NCBI GenBank assembly: GCA_005879605.1
Contig: VBKE01000022.1
Span: 1,698 to 33,924 of the forward strand
Reading direction: 5' to 3'
Length of the DNA stretch: 32,227 bases
DNA from: Deltaproteobacteria bacterium
Lineage (GTDB): Bacteria > Desulfobacterota > Binatia > UBA9968
The notes below the pieces were generated by a model. It had not been told where the DNA came from. It saw nothing but the letters and a program-made list of their open reading frames with translations, and did not search any database. The translations under genes and the position numbers were made by a program. Shown piece after piece: positions 7,062-16,472 of this stretch (positions within the stretch are counted from its first letter, which is position 1; each line of letters opens with the position of its first letter).

Positions 7062-9741
7062 TTTGAGGAGCGAGGCTTCGGTACAAAGAATCACGAATTT
7101 CTTCGACACGATCCGGCCGTTCGACCTTGTTGCCGCTCTGGTCGGTGACGTAGAAGACATCCGCGACCTGATCGACGTTGGTCGATATTTTCGCCACGTG
7201 AATGGACAGTCCTAGCCGGTGCAAACCGTGGGTAATCGTAAACAGCACGCCGATGCGGTCCTCGGTAAAAACTTCGACGATCGTGAAGCCGTCCGACGCT
7301 TCATTGTCGACTTCAATTACGGTTGACACTTTCGGCACCCGCTTGTTCAAAAAAGGCGAACGCTGCGAACTCTCTACCAGTGGCTCGACGTCAATCCGGC
7401 CGCTTAAAACGCCGTCCAGGGTCGAGCGAAACTTCGTCCACTTTTGCTCCGCCATGACAACGTCCGAACGTCCGCGATGGGACACCCGAAACACATCGAG
7501 AATGCGGCCGTCGAGGGAAGTAAAGATTCTGGCATTGAGAATGTCCAGGTTCATGGAGGCGAATACGCCGGTGATCGCGGCAAAAAGTCCGGGCCTATCC
7601 TGCGTACAGAGCGCCACCGAGGTGCAGTCTCGTTCCGGGAAATGTTCCACGGCGGTCACCGCGCCCTTGCCGTCGAATCGCTCCATCAATTCAAAATGTC
7701 CCGGCATGTCGTCTTCCGCCGTGGAGAGAAAATAGCGTTCCGGCATGGATTCGAAAAAATGATTGACTCGTTCCGCACCATGATCTTTAGATAGCTGACG
7801 GCGGACCCGCGCCTGTATTCTTCGAAGGACGGCTCGAACATCCTCCCGTTCAAATTCTCCCTTTTCCACATCTTCTAGAAGATTCAACGTTTTGACGTAA
7901 AGCTCTCCCAAAAGAGAGGCTTTCCAAGGATTCCACACGTCGGGCCCCACTGCTTTGACATCGGCAAAGGTCAAAAGATAGAGCATATTCAGATTGTTGA
8001 CGCTGCCCATGGTTTTGGCGAAATCAGCGATCGTCTTATTGTCCTCTAAATCGCGGCGAAAAGCCGAATGCGTCATCAATAAATGGTGACGCACCAAGAA
8101 TTCGACCAACGCCCCGTCGTCCGCATTGAGCCGCATGCGCCGGGCGATCTGCCGGACCATCCGAGCGCCAATTTCGGAATGGCCGCCCCCGAATCCCTTG
8201 CCAATGTCGTGAAACATCAATCCCAAATAGAGCAGCTCGATCTTTTGAGCGTCGCGCGCCAGTTGAGTGAGAAGCGGCAGTGAATCCTTGTATTCACCCG
8301 CCTTCAGCCGTTCGATCTCCTTGATGAGTCGCAGCGAGTGCTGGTCGACGGTGTAAATATGATAGGCGTCATGCAGGGCCATACACAGAAGTCTTCCAAA
8401 CTCCGGAATAAAGGCTCCGAGGACGCCGCAACGATGCATCTCCGAGAGGGTCTCGTACACTCCTTCCTTCCATTTGAGAATCTCAAAGAACGGAATATTG
8501 GCGGCAGCCGACCGGCGAAACTGATCATCGATCAGGTACAAATGTTCGCGCAAAAGCTCGCGTGTCTCCTGCGCCATCTGGCAGCCGTACTTCTGCATGT
8601 CGTCGAAAATACAGATGAGATTTCCGGGGTTGGTCTTGAGAATATCCGGTTTTGTGACGGAGATTTGCCCTTTAAAAATGCGAATCCCGTCGCGCAGGTT
8701 CCTGCCGAAAGTATATTTTCCGCTAAAAAGGGATCGCGCGGATTCCACTGAGCGGTGGATAATGAGCGACGTCAGGCGGCTGATTCGAGAGGCGTGCAGA
8801 TAATAAGTCCGCATGAAAACCTCGACCCCCCGCAACGTCCCCTCTCCCTGAAACCCCAGAGCCGTGCTTACTTTTTCCTGTTCTTGGAAGGTCAGCTGGT
8901 CCTGATGTTTGCCGGTTGAAAAATGAAGCTCATTGCGAACTCGCAGGAGAAAATCCTGGGATTCCTTGAGATCAGCAACGTCATCCGAGCTGATCACGCC
9001 GTTCAAGGCGAGAGCGTCCAAATCTTTTGTGCGTAATTTAACTCGAGCGATCCATCGCGCAGTATGAAGGTCCCGCAGTCCCCCCTCGCCTTCTTTGACT
9101 TCCGGTTCCAGAAGATAAACAGAACCGCCATAACTCTCGTGCCGGATGCGGTTTTCTTCGAGTTTTTCGCGTACGAATCGGTTGATCTTCCTTCTAAGCA
9201 GACGCGACTCGACCCCTTTTTCGAAACCGCCGTAAAGTGAGTAGTCTCCGCAGAGAAAGCGCGCATCCAGCAGCGCCGTTTTTACTTTCATGTCGTTTTC
9301 AGCCAAGCGCATACATTCGGTCGTACTCCGGGCGGCGTGCCCGACTTGCAGTCCGGCGTCCCAAAGCGTGTACAGGAGCTTTTCAGTGACGGACTCTACG
9401 TACGGAGAGATCTTCCATGGGTAGAGAAACAGGAGATCGATATCGGATTGTGGATTCAATTCGCCGCGCCCGTATCCTCCCTGGGCAACCACGGCAAAGC
9501 GCTGGCTTTGACCAGGAAAACGCCGAGTAAATTCCTCGCTGACGATGCCGAAGAGGTGTCGGATCAAGTGGTCCATCATCGTGGAATAGGCCCCGATGAT
9601 TTCCAGTCCGCCGGCGCCGGTCCGGTGTTTTTCAAACAAGAGCTCGCGCGCCCTTAAAACGTACAACCGCGCCAGCCGTTTGAGGTCAGACTGGGCTTTC
9701 GTTTCGTCCAGGAGCGAGCGAGAAAGAGCTATCACGTCCAC
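7033..9741 (-). CDS. glnD: Bifunctional PII uridylyltransferase/uridylyl-removing enzyme
   Basis: A 902-residue GlnD, full length. The nucleotidyltransferase domain has GGYGRGELNPQSDIDLL (~88-104, metal Asp pair), a GlnE-like helical region follows, the HD domain carries MFHDIGKGFGGGHSEIG (~510-527), and two C-terminal ACT domains begin near DRPGLFAAITGVF (~700) and EDRIGVLFTITHGL (~825). It uridylylates PII when glutamine is low and removes UMP when glutamine is high, controlling nitrogen assimilation. The start is GTG at 9741, 12 nt after the amidase stop, with AGGAA about 9 nt upstream. All catalytic motifs are present, so both activities are expected. PII itself is not in the window. Confidence 0.95.
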   Translation of the reverse strand: MDVIALSRSLLDETKAQSDLKRLARLYVLRARELLFEKHRTGAGGLEIIGAYSTMMDHLIRHLFGIVSEEFTRRFPGQSQRFAVVAQGGYGRGELNPQSDIDLLFLYPWKISPYVESVTEKLLYTLWDAGLQVGHAARSTTECMRLAENDMKVKTALLDARFLCGDYSLYGGFEKGVESRLLRRKINRFVREKLEENRIRHESYGGSVYLLEPEVKEGEGGLRDLHTARWIARVKLRTKDLDALALNGVISSDDVADLKESQDFLLRVRNELHFSTGKHQDQLTFQEQEKVSTALGFQGEGTLRGVEVFMRTYYLHASRISRLTSLIIHRSVESARSLFSGKYTFGRNLRDGIRIFKGQISVTKPDILKTNPGNLICIFDDMQKYGCQMAQETRELLREHLYLIDDQFRRSAAANIPFFEILKWKEGVYETLSEMHRCGVLGAFIPEFGRLLCMALHDAYHIYTVDQHSLRLIKEIERLKAGEYKDSLPLLTQLARDAQKIELLYLGLMFHDIGKGFGGGHSEIGARMVRQIARRMRLNADDGALVEFLVRHHLLMTHSAFRRDLEDNKTIADFAKTMGSVNNLNMLYLLTFADVKAVGPDVWNPWKASLLGELYVKTLNLLEDVEKGEFEREDVRAVLRRIQARVRRQLSKDHGAERVNHFFESMPERYFLSTAEDDMPGHFELMERFDGKGAVTAVEHFPERDCTSVALCTQDRPGLFAAITGVFASMNLDILNARIFTSLDGRILDVFRVSHRGRSDVVMAEQKWTKFRSTLDGVLSGRIDVEPLVESSQRSPFLNKRVPKVSTVIEVDNEASDGFTIVEVFTEDRIGVLFTITHGLHRLGLSIHVAKISTNVDQVADVFYVTDQSGNKVERPDRVEEIRDSLYRSLAPQNERIAESAH

Positions 9742-9753
9742 GTGTTTTTGTTC

Positions 9754-11067
9754 CTAGAGGGTCTTCGCCGCTATCGTCGCTTGGGCGTATCTTTGGATTC
9801 CCTCGTACAGCGCCTCAACCATGGCATCCTGATAGTTTTCCTGACTCATCGCCCGACCTTCGCTCTTGTTCGTGATAAAAGACATCTCCACCAAGACACT
9901 CGCCATGCGAGCGCCGACCAGCACGTAGAAAAGGGCCTTCTTGACGCCGAGATCTCTCACGTCTTCCATTCTCTTTGACATGCCGTCCACCAACGACGCC
10001 TGCAGCCGATAGGCTAAGGAGATCGACTCTTCGAGGTTCATGCTCTGCACCATGTCGCTCAAAATGAACTGCAAATCCGACACGTTCTTGCGCGACGTGG
10101 CATTCTCTCTCGCCGCCAACCGCATCGCGGCCTCATCGGTGGTCTTGTCCAAGTAATACGTTTCGATTCCGCGGGCATCGGCATTCGGGCTTGCGTTCAT
10201 ATGCAACGATACGAAAAGGTCCGCTTTCTCGGCGTTGGCAATGGCCGTTCTATCTTCCAAAGGAATGAAGCTGTCATCCTTCCGGGTTAGCACGACGTGA
10301 ATGCCCATTTCCTTTTGAAGTTTTTTGGCCAACTTTTTGGCGATACTTAGAACGATATCCTTCTCAGCAATCCCACCGACACCGATGGCTCCGGGATCTT
10401 TGCCCCCGTGACCGGGGTCCAAAACAACCTTTCGAATTCCGACGGTTGGACTGGTTTTTTCTTTCGCCGTGACCACGGGAACGGGTTTGTTTTTTGCGGC
10501 GGGCGCGGGCACCTCGGCCGGCGCCTGGCCTTGAATATCGATCACGAGCCGGTAGGGATCAGGCAGCAGAAAGGCGTCGTGGTTTCTCGTGCTGGTCATA
10601 TCGAGCACCACGCGAACGACGTCTTGACTAAATTGGCCCACACGGACTTGGCGCAAGAGCCCGTCATCGATCAAGATCGACTCCTTGGAATTCATGGCCA
10701 ATCGGGCACCGAAGATATCGACATAGATGCGTGGCGGTAAATTCTTTGAGGCATCCGCTGGCAGGCGATGGCTTTCGTAACGAACCGCTTGGGACAGATC
10801 CATCATCACTCGGGTATACGTGCCTGTCGTTAGGAAGCGGATGTCGGTAACCATCGCCTTGTCTGACGATGTCCCGACCGGCTCGGCATTCGAAAAATTC
10901 TCTTCCGCCGCGATCCTGGCTTTTCCCTGAAATATTCCGGACTCGTTCGCCGCCTTGTTTTTTTCGGCCTGAGCAAGGCGATAGCCCCCTTTGGATTCGG
11001 CGGCGCATACTTGATTCGCACCGAACGCCAGAAAAATCGACACCAATAAAACCACTTTCGTAGCCAT
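9754..11067 (-). CDS. N-acetylmuramoyl-L-alanine amidase (AmiC-like, AMIN + Amidase_3)
   Basis: From the ATG at 11067 the protein has 437 residues with a signal peptide (VVLLVSIFLAFGANQVCA). An AMIN domain follows (~85-190, TRVMMDLSQAVRYESHRLP, peptidoglycan/septum targeting), then a Pro/Ala/Lys linker and an Amidase_3 domain. Zn ligands are in DPGHGG, the Glu of AEKD and SLHMNAS, and the catalytic Glu in VLVEMSFITN near the end. It cleaves the amide between MurNAc and L-Ala during cell separation. GAGGTG about 5 nt before this ATG supports it. The longer reading from 11166 would add 33 residues derived from a repeat-like sequence and bury the signal peptide, so it is rejected. It lies between mutS and glnD, co-directional. 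Confidence 0.92.
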   Translation of the reverse strand: MATKVVLLVSIFLAFGANQVCAAESKGGYRLAQAEKNKAANESGIFQGKARIAAEENFSNAEPVGTSSDKAMVTDIRFLTTGTYTRVMMDLSQAVRYESHRLPADASKNLPPRIYVDIFGARLAMNSKESILIDDGLLRQVRVGQFSQDVVRVVLDMTSTRNHDAFLLPDPYRLVIDIQGQAPAEVPAPAAKNKPVPVVTAKEKTSPTVGIRKVVLDPGHGGKDPGAIGVGGIAEKDIVLSIAKKLAKKLQKEMGIHVVLTRKDDSFIPLEDRTAIANAEKADLFVSLHMNASPNADARGIETYYLDKTTDEAAMRLAARENATSRKNVSDLQFILSDMVQSMNLEESISLAYRLQASLVDGMSKRMEDVRDLGVKKALFYVLVGARMASVLVEMSFITNKSEGRAMSQENYQDAMVEALYEGIQRYAQATIAAKTL

Positions 11068-11086
11068 GGGGCACCTCGCTCTTATC

Positions 11087-11115
11087 GAAGATCCTTCACG
11101 CTGTTCAGGATGACG
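11087..11115. repeat. Dispersed repeat-like sequence, copy 1
   Basis: The sequence AAGATCCTTCACGCTGTTCA and its continuation to GGATGACG occupy the gap between mutS and the amidase start. A related copy, AAGATCCTTCACTTCGTTCA, is at 24967-24990. This motif type (reverse: CTGAACGAAGTGAAGGATCTT or similar) is a familiar intergenic repeat in many genomes. Confidence 0.5.
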
Positions 11116-11169
11116 TTCTCCCTCGCGCAGCAAAAAATCTATGTCGTTCGCCAGCAAATTCGTCACCGT

Positions 11170-13752
11170 TCATTTTTTCGCTTCTTCCGACAAGCCGTGC
11201 AAAAGATTCATTGCTTCCATAGGTGTCATTCTTGATACGTCGATGCGTTTCAATTCTTCACGCAGCTTGCGATCCACCGAGCCAAAGAGAGCCATTTGGA
11301 CCGGCTCCATAGGTTGCGTCGACCCGGATGCTTCGCGCAGGTTCTCCCTGTCACTTTCAGCCCCTTCGAGCTTTGCCAGAATTTGTTTCGCTCTTTCGAT
11401 CACTGCCGACGGCAAGCCGGCCAACCGCGCCACGTGAATCCCATAACTGTGACTCGCCGCGCCCTCGACCAAATTGCGCAAGAAAATAATTTCCCCGCGC
11501 CATTCTTTGACTGCAAAATTGTAATTCTTGATGCGTTCCTTGGTTTGCGCTAAATCCGTCAGCTCGTGATAGTGGGTGGCGAAAAGCGTCCTGGGACGAT
11601 AGGTCAAATCGTGCAGCGACTCAGCCACCGCCCACGCGATGGAGATTCCGTCAAAGGTACTGGTGCCGCGTCCCACTTCGTCTAAAAGAATGAGACTCCG
11701 CCGGGTCGCATAATGAAGAATATTGGCGGTTTCTTTCATCTCGACCATGAACGTGGACTCGCCGCGCGCCAGCGAGTCCGAGGCACCGATCCGGGTGAAG
11801 ATCCGGTCGACCATGCCGACACAGGCTTCGGCAGCGGGAACAAAGCTACCCATCTGGGCGAGAATTACGATCAGCGCCACCTGACGCATGTACGTCGATT
11901 TGCCGGCCATATTAGGCCCCGTGAGCATGAGAATCTGATTCGACTCCGGATTGATGATACAGTCGTTTGGAACGAAAGCGCCCCGCCCAACAGACGCCTC
12001 GACCACCGGGTGACGCCCTTCACGAAGCGCTAGGTTTATTCCTCCGTCGACCCGCGGTCGCGTAAAGTGGTGGGATTCCGCCACCTCGGCCAAGGACCAC
12101 AGGGCATCGAGAACTGCCAGAGCGCCGCTCATTTCCTTCAACCCCGGATAATAAACGGCTATCTGCTCTCTCACCTCGGCCAGCAGCCTTAGCTCCAACT
12201 TTTCCATCAACTCTTCTGAGTTGAGAACCTTCGCTTCGTATTCTTTGAGATCCGGCGTGATGTAGCGTTCGCCATTCGCCAAAGTCTGCTTTCGTATGTA
12301 GTCCTGCGGGACGGACTTGAGATGGGACTTGGTAATCTCGATGTAGTAACCGAAGACGCGGTTGTAGCGCACTTTCAGCGACTGGATCCCGGTCCGGCGA
12401 CGCTCGCTCGCCTCAAAATTCGCGATCCAATCCTTGGCGTGGCTGCGCGCGTCGCGAATCTCGTCGAGCTCTGCATTAAACCCACGACGGATAAATCCGC
12501 CGTCCTTTACCGACATGGGCGGATCATCGACGATAGACCTCTCGATCAAGCCGAGGACCTCTGGAAGGTCGGCTAATTTATCCCGCAGCAGAACCAGAAC
12601 ATCGGCGTTGGCTTCCTTGAGCCGCTCCCGAACGCTCGCCACCGCATGCAAGGTCTCTTTGATGGCGACCAGGTCCTTGGGTAGCGCGCTTCCGGAGACG
12701 ACTCTACCCGCGAGCCTTTCGAGATCCTGGATCTCTTTCAGTCCAAGCGCGAGTTCCTGCCGGAGTTGAAAATGCTCCACCAGCTCCTGGACGCCGTCTT
12801 GGCGCTCTCTGATTGCCCTCTCGTCGAGCAGCGGATAGAGCAGCCACTGTCGAAGCCGCCGGGCCCCCATGGGCGTCAAAGTTCGGTCCAAAATCGCGAG
12901 CAGAGAACCTTTGCGGTCCCCTTGGTAACTGGCCAGCAGCTCGAGATTCATTCGCGTGGTTTCGTCTAGAACGAGGTAGTGGGACGCTGCGTAGGGCTCG
13001 AGGTCGCGTAAGAGCTTCAACGATTCTGGAGCATTGGCTTCCAGATAAGCGATGATGGCAGAAGCGGCGCGGATCCCATCCTCCCAGCCGCCAACGTCCA
13101 CACCGTGATCACCTGGGATTCGATTGGCACTGCGGTCGGAAAAGGAGGCTTCGTCCACCGCCGTCAGGTGCACCGAAGGAAACTCTTTCTGAAGCCCTTC
13201 CCGCAAGCGCCGATCTCGGTCACTGACCAGCAATTCACTGGGCTTGATTCGACTGATCTCATCGAGAACGGACTGTTCCTCCGCAACCCGGGTGAAGCGA
13301 AATTCTCCCGTGGTAATGTCGGTTACCGCCAGCCCGAAGCCGCCATCTCCTTTCCACACGGAAGCCAGGAAATTGTTTCCGCGCGCATCTAAGGCTTCCG
13401 CCGCCGTAACCGTTCCCGGCGTAATCACGCGAACCACTTCTCTTTGCACAACCCCTTTGGCGGCTTTTGGATCTTCCATTTGTTCGCAGACCGCGACTTT
13501 GTGGCCGGCGTCCAGCAGCTTCTGGATATACGGCTCGGCGGAATGGTACGGAACGCCACAGAGGGGAACCGACGCATCCTCGTTTTTGTTGCGCGAAGTA
13601 AGCGCGATGTCGAGAATTTTCGATGCCGTCTGGGCGTCTTCGAAAAACATCTCGTAAAAGTCGCCGAGGCGAAAAAAGAGGATCGCGTCGCGGTACCTCT
13701 CCTTGATCTGGAGGTACTGCTGCATCATCGGCGTGATCTTGGATGGTTCCAT
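11170..13752 (-). CDS. mutS: DNA mismatch repair protein MutS
   Basis: An 860-residue MutS1. The mismatch-reading N-terminal domain carries the Phe-x-Glu motif in RLGDFYEMFFEDA (~31-43). The connector, core/lever and clamp domains follow (YNRVFGYYIEITKSHL), and the ATPase domain has Walker A GPNMAGKSTYM (~residue 620), ST-motif GASDSLARGESTF and Walker B LILLDEVGRGTSTFDG. It recognises base mismatches and small loops and recruits MutL. The length and the C-terminal dimerisation tail (LREELKRIDVSRMTPMEAMN) are complete. The start lies 6 nt after the merR stop, so the two genes are cotranscribed from the promoter before merR. Confidence 0.97.
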   Translation of the reverse strand: MEPSKITPMMQQYLQIKERYRDAILFFRLGDFYEMFFEDAQTASKILDIALTSRNKNEDASVPLCGVPYHSAEPYIQKLLDAGHKVAVCEQMEDPKAAKGVVQREVVRVITPGTVTAAEALDARGNNFLASVWKGDGGFGLAVTDITTGEFRFTRVAEEQSVLDEISRIKPSELLVSDRDRRLREGLQKEFPSVHLTAVDEASFSDRSANRIPGDHGVDVGGWEDGIRAASAIIAYLEANAPESLKLLRDLEPYAASHYLVLDETTRMNLELLASYQGDRKGSLLAILDRTLTPMGARRLRQWLLYPLLDERAIRERQDGVQELVEHFQLRQELALGLKEIQDLERLAGRVVSGSALPKDLVAIKETLHAVASVRERLKEANADVLVLLRDKLADLPEVLGLIERSIVDDPPMSVKDGGFIRRGFNAELDEIRDARSHAKDWIANFEASERRRTGIQSLKVRYNRVFGYYIEITKSHLKSVPQDYIRKQTLANGERYITPDLKEYEAKVLNSEELMEKLELRLLAEVREQIAVYYPGLKEMSGALAVLDALWSLAEVAESHHFTRPRVDGGINLALREGRHPVVEASVGRGAFVPNDCIINPESNQILMLTGPNMAGKSTYMRQVALIVILAQMGSFVPAAEACVGMVDRIFTRIGASDSLARGESTFMVEMKETANILHYATRRSLILLDEVGRGTSTFDGISIAWAVAESLHDLTYRPRTLFATHYHELTDLAQTKERIKNYNFAVKEWRGEIIFLRNLVEGAASHSYGIHVARLAGLPSAVIERAKQILAKLEGAESDRENLREASGSTQPMEPVQMALFGSVDRKLREELKRIDVSRMTPMEAMNLLHGLSEEAKK

Positions 13753-13758
13753 TACCTT

Positions 13759-14241
13759 TTAGACGGAGCCGGACCTTTTCTCGTCAATACCGCGCACCGC
13801 GCGGGAACGCTTTCGAACCAGGCCGTCTGCGGCTCGTTCCACTTCACCGTTGAGCTCCCGTACCAGGTTGCCGATACCCAACGAGAAAACAAACTGACGA
13901 TTCATGACATCGAGGATTTTCTCCCGATCGCTGGTGATCACAAAAAGCTCTTCACCGTCCGTCAAATACTTCAAAGACTCCGATGGCCGGCCGGTCCGAG
14001 CGGAGTACTCTTTCAGAGGTCTCAGGCAGCGGCGGATCTTCTGCAAATTGAACCCATGATGAATCAAGTCCCTAACAACCTTCAAACAGATCAAATCCTG
14101 GAATGAATAGAGCCTTTTGGTTCCTCGTCCTTCGGCCAGCTTCACCGAAGGGCGGATAAATCCCTGCTCATCCCAATACTGAATTTGCCGCAGGCTCACG
14201 CCGACAATGCGGCTCGCGGTCTTGCTATCGTAAGCATCCAT
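13759..14241 (-). CDS. MerR-family transcriptional regulator
   Basis: A 160-residue protein. The N-terminal MerR winged helix-turn-helix (residues ~5-75: SKTASRIVGVSLRQIQYWDE, then GRGTKRLYSFQDLICLKVVR) is followed by a helical segment (FNLQKIRRCLRPLKEY) and a C-terminal ~80 residues without the metal-binding cysteines of MerR/ZntR/CueR, so the effector is not a thiolate metal. ITSDREKILDV and a short basic tail follow. It heads the mutS-amidase-glnD-xerD transcription unit and may simply autoregulate. The ATG at 14241 has GAGGGG about 7 nt upstream. No effector can be proposed from the sequence. Confidence 0.85.
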   Translation of the reverse strand: MDAYDSKTASRIVGVSLRQIQYWDEQGFIRPSVKLAEGRGTKRLYSFQDLICLKVVRDLIHHGFNLQKIRRCLRPLKEYSARTGRPSESLKYLTDGEELFVITSDREKILDVMNRQFVFSLGIGNLVRELNGEVERAADGLVRKRSRAVRGIDEKRSGSV

Positions 14242-14284
14242 GGACGCCCCTCTCGTGTCGAAATGAAAACAATGATGTTTTTAG

Positions 14285-14313
14285 AAATTAAACGGATGAT
14301 CATGGATTGTCAA
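14285..14313 (-). promoter_or_regulatory. Candidate promoter for merR-mutS operon
   Basis: On the minus strand a perfect TTGACA (14308-14313) lies 17 nt before TAATTT (14285-14290), giving a start site about 35 nt before the merR ATG. The -35 is consensus and the -10 moderate. The neighbouring AT-rich TTTTTAGAAATTAAAC belongs to the same element. Confidence 0.5.
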
Positions 14314-14358
14314 GCAATTCCTGTTGACCCTTAGCCCGGGATATGGTGAACAGTTCCT

Positions 14359-15165
14359 ATGCCTCTACCTGATAATCTCTACCTGGGGACCGTAAGCTGG
14401 TCGAAACAAGACTGGGTAGGTTCGTTCTATCCCGCAAATCTCAAACCTTCCGAGTTTCTGCAAACCTACTCGCGTGCCTTTCGAACCGTAGAAATCGACT
14501 CCACTTTTTACAGGATTCCAACCTCCTCTATGGTAGCCGGCTGGCGGAATAGAAGCCCCGCCGGATTTGTCTTTGCGGCAAAAATCCCCAGAGTCATTAC
14601 CCACCAAAAGCTTCTAAAGGACTCCGAGGCGGAGCTTTTACGTTTTTTAAGAGTCATGGAGCCCCTTGGAGATAAGCTCGGGCCTCTGCTTTTTCAGTTC
14701 CCTTACTTCAACAAGAATATCTTTGCTTCCCGAGAACAGTTCGATAAAGTGCTTCGCCCCTTTCTCGCCTCTCTTCCGAAAGGCTTCCGTTTTGCGATCG
14801 AGATTCGCAATAAGAATTGGATCAGTTGGGATTTTTTAGAGCTGCTCAGAGAGCAGTCGGTGGGCTTCGCGCTGCTGGCCCAAGCCTGGATGCCAGGAAT
14901 CGATACGCTTGCGAAGGCTTTGGATTTAGTGACCGGAGATTTTTGCTATGTTCGTTTTATGGGGGACCGCAAGGACTTGGAAGGCAAGACGCAGAAATTT
15001 GACAAAATCATAGAGGACAAAGCCAACGAAATGACGATATGGGCCAATGAGATAAAAAAAATCGTCAGCAACGGCACGAGGAGCTACGTTTTCTTCAGCA
15101 ATTACTACGCCGGTCATGGACCCGGCTCGGCGAAGCTCTTCGAAGATCTCTGGGAAAAGTGTTAG
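14359..15165 (+). CDS. DUF72 family protein
   Basis: A 268-residue soluble protein of the DUF72 (YecE-like) TIM-barrel family. The N-terminal LYLGTVSWSKQDWVGSFYP, FRTVEIDSTFYRIPTSSMV (residues ~42-60), GFVFAAKIPRVITHQK and the FQFPYFNKN segment are the family's conserved blocks. FRFAIEIRNKNWI and FCYVRFMGDRK follow, and VFFSNYYAGHGPGSA near the C-terminus is the usual NNxxxGxAP equivalent. No biochemical function is established; links to DNA metabolism or metal-dependent catalysis are only suggested. It is divergent from merR-mutS and stands alone. The start ATG lacks a clear Shine-Dalgarno. Confidence 0.88.
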   Translation: MPLPDNLYLGTVSWSKQDWVGSFYPANLKPSEFLQTYSRAFRTVEIDSTFYRIPTSSMVAGWRNRSPAGFVFAAKIPRVITHQKLLKDSEAELLRFLRVMEPLGDKLGPLLFQFPYFNKNIFASREQFDKVLRPFLASLPKGFRFAIEIRNKNWISWDFLELLREQSVGFALLAQAWMPGIDTLAKALDLVTGDFCYVRFMGDRKDLEGKTQKFDKIIEDKANEMTIWANEIKKIVSNGTRSYVFFSNYYAGHGPGSAKLFEDLWEKC

Positions 15166-15194
15166 CGAGGCATCGGAAAGGTTTTCGGCAGACG

Positions 15195-15229
15195 GTTTGA
15201 ACCGCTTGAACGAGTTGAACGGTTTAAAC
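15195..15229. repeat. Short inverted repeat between convergent genes
   Basis: GTTTGAACCG (15195-15204) and CGGTTTAAAC (15220-15229) pair with one G-U. The loop repeats the unit TTGAAC twice more, giving a TTGAAC-rich tandem. It lies between the DUF72 gene and the cyclodeaminase gene, and could end transcription on either strand, but no T-run follows. Confidence 0.45.
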
Positions 15230-15246
15230 TCTTCAATCGAGTCCAG

Positions 15247-16284
15247 CTAAATCTCCATCCCGATTCCGGCCGCGCGCGCCTTGTCATGCGCCAATCTTGC
15301 CAAAGCCATAAAGCCGACTCCTTGATCGCTATTTTGCTTAAACAACGTGATTTGTCTCTCCCCGGTGCGGCCCGTCACCTTCCCTGCTACAAGTTGCGCT
15401 AATTCCTTAACGTCGTCCCACTTTATGATCCCATTTTGAATCGGTTCGACGACATCCCCCTGCTCATCCTGGATTGCCTGTTGCTTGAGGGTCGCGACAA
15501 TCACATCGGCCCGCGCCAAAACTTCGTCATCGAGCTCCCGGCGAGGTTTGCTGACCAATCCTTCCGCGACAAGTTCTTTGTTGCTCCCCACGATCGACGT
15601 GACATGCGCACCCGGTTCCAACCAGTCGCCAAACAGGACCGGGACGTTGCTGCCGGTAGCGCAGACGACTAAGTCCGCGCCGGTCGCGACCGCGCGCGGA
15701 TTATCGATCGGAATAATCTCGGCGTCTATATGAGGTTGCATCAATGCGCAGAAGGCCCTGCGATGATCGGCGCTGCGACTGAAAACCTTCACTGTTTCAA
15801 TCGGTCGAAGCGCACACATTACCTTCAGGTGCCGGCGCGCTTGTCTGCCGGTGCCGTAGAGTCCCATGACCCGGCAATCTTGGCGCGCCAAGTGTTTCGT
15901 TCCAACGGCGCTGGTAATGGCTGTCTCTGTAGCGATATCGTTGTCGTCGAAATCGTAAAGCGGTAGCGAGCCGACGATGATCGTCAGTAATTTTGCCGTT
16001 TCGCTGTCGTAGGCCATGTAGACACGTTTTCCCGCCGCGCCATAGCTCTGATCCTCTTTGGTATATCGATGACGCTCGTAGTGGACGAACGTGCCGGCGA
16101 CGCTCAAATTAACGCAGCCGCCGGAGTGAATGTTGATTCTGCGATCACCCGCCATCATCCGCTGGCGCGGCAAACTGAACTGCGGATATTCGCCCTGATC
16201 ACGGAAGCCGGTTTCCACGGCGGCAATCGCTTCCTCGATGGAGATGAGTCCTTTGAGTTCTTCGGCTCTTAACAGCAGGGCCAC
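15247..16284 (-). CDS. Ornithine cyclodeaminase / mu-crystallin family dehydrogenase
   Basis: A 345-residue enzyme of the ornithine cyclodeaminase/mu-crystallin family. The Rossmann motif is GLYGTGRQARRHL (~145-157), followed by VKVFSRSADHR and the GADLVVCATGSNVPVLFGDWL block typical of the family. The N-terminal part has the catalytic-face sequence LPRQRMM and GKRVYMAYDSET; DDNDIATETAITSAV replaces the usual R-T-A-A-x-S-A-L block. Members act on ornithine, alanine, ketimines or related imino acids, and the substrate cannot be told here. The start is GTG at 16284 because AGGAGG (16291-16296) lies 6 nt upstream; the more distal GTG at 16308 has none. It may also be a ketimine or delta1-pyrroline reductase. 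Confidence 0.85.
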   Translation of the reverse strand: MALLLRAEELKGLISIEEAIAAVETGFRDQGEYPQFSLPRQRMMAGDRRINIHSGGCVNLSVAGTFVHYERHRYTKEDQSYGAAGKRVYMAYDSETAKLLTIIVGSLPLYDFDDNDIATETAITSAVGTKHLARQDCRVMGLYGTGRQARRHLKVMCALRPIETVKVFSRSADHRRAFCALMQPHIDAEIIPIDNPRAVATGADLVVCATGSNVPVLFGDWLEPGAHVTSIVGSNKELVAEGLVSKPRRELDDEVLARADVIVATLKQQAIQDEQGDVVEPIQNGIIKWDDVKELAQLVAGKVTGRTGERQITLFKQNSDQGVGFMALARLAHDKARAAGIGMEI

Positions 16285-16290
16285 GGCAGT

Positions 16291-16296
16291 CCTCCT
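16291..16296 (-). promoter_or_regulatory. Ribosome binding site fixing the cyclodeaminase start
   Basis: On the minus strand AGGAGG is followed by ACTGCC and then GTG at 16284. It chooses this start over the GTG at 16308, which would place the Shine-Dalgarno inside the coding region. Confidence 0.8.
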
Positions 16297-16391
16297 TAGA
16301 AGTGACACTTAAGAGCACGGTTACATTGACGATTGAATGTGGGCATATCGGATAACTTGCTATAGTTCAAACCGGTTTCGGGTTTCTTCAT

Positions 16392-16407
16392 CCCGTCACT
16401 TGACGGG
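16392..16407. repeat. Palindrome in the divergent gap (possible operator)
   Basis: CCCGTCA-ct-TGACGGG is a perfect 7-bp inverted repeat with outer CTTC/GAAG arms (about 16386-16412). It lies between the divergent cyclodeaminase and BNR-repeat genes, about 65 nt from the latter's ATG. It could be an operator or simply a hairpin in the mRNA leader. Confidence 0.35.
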
Positions 16408-16472
16408 CGAAGAGATGCCGACGTATTCTTTCGGTCGGTTCTTTCGATTCGGTCTGTTAACCTCGGAGGTGT

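Noticed and set aside
7061..7160. Upstream start for xerD
   Set aside because: It would add 33 residues lying within glnD and not resembling XerD. The ATG at 7061 gives a normal N-terminus.
11067..11166. Upstream start for the amidase
   Set aside because: It would place a repeat-derived leader before the signal peptide.
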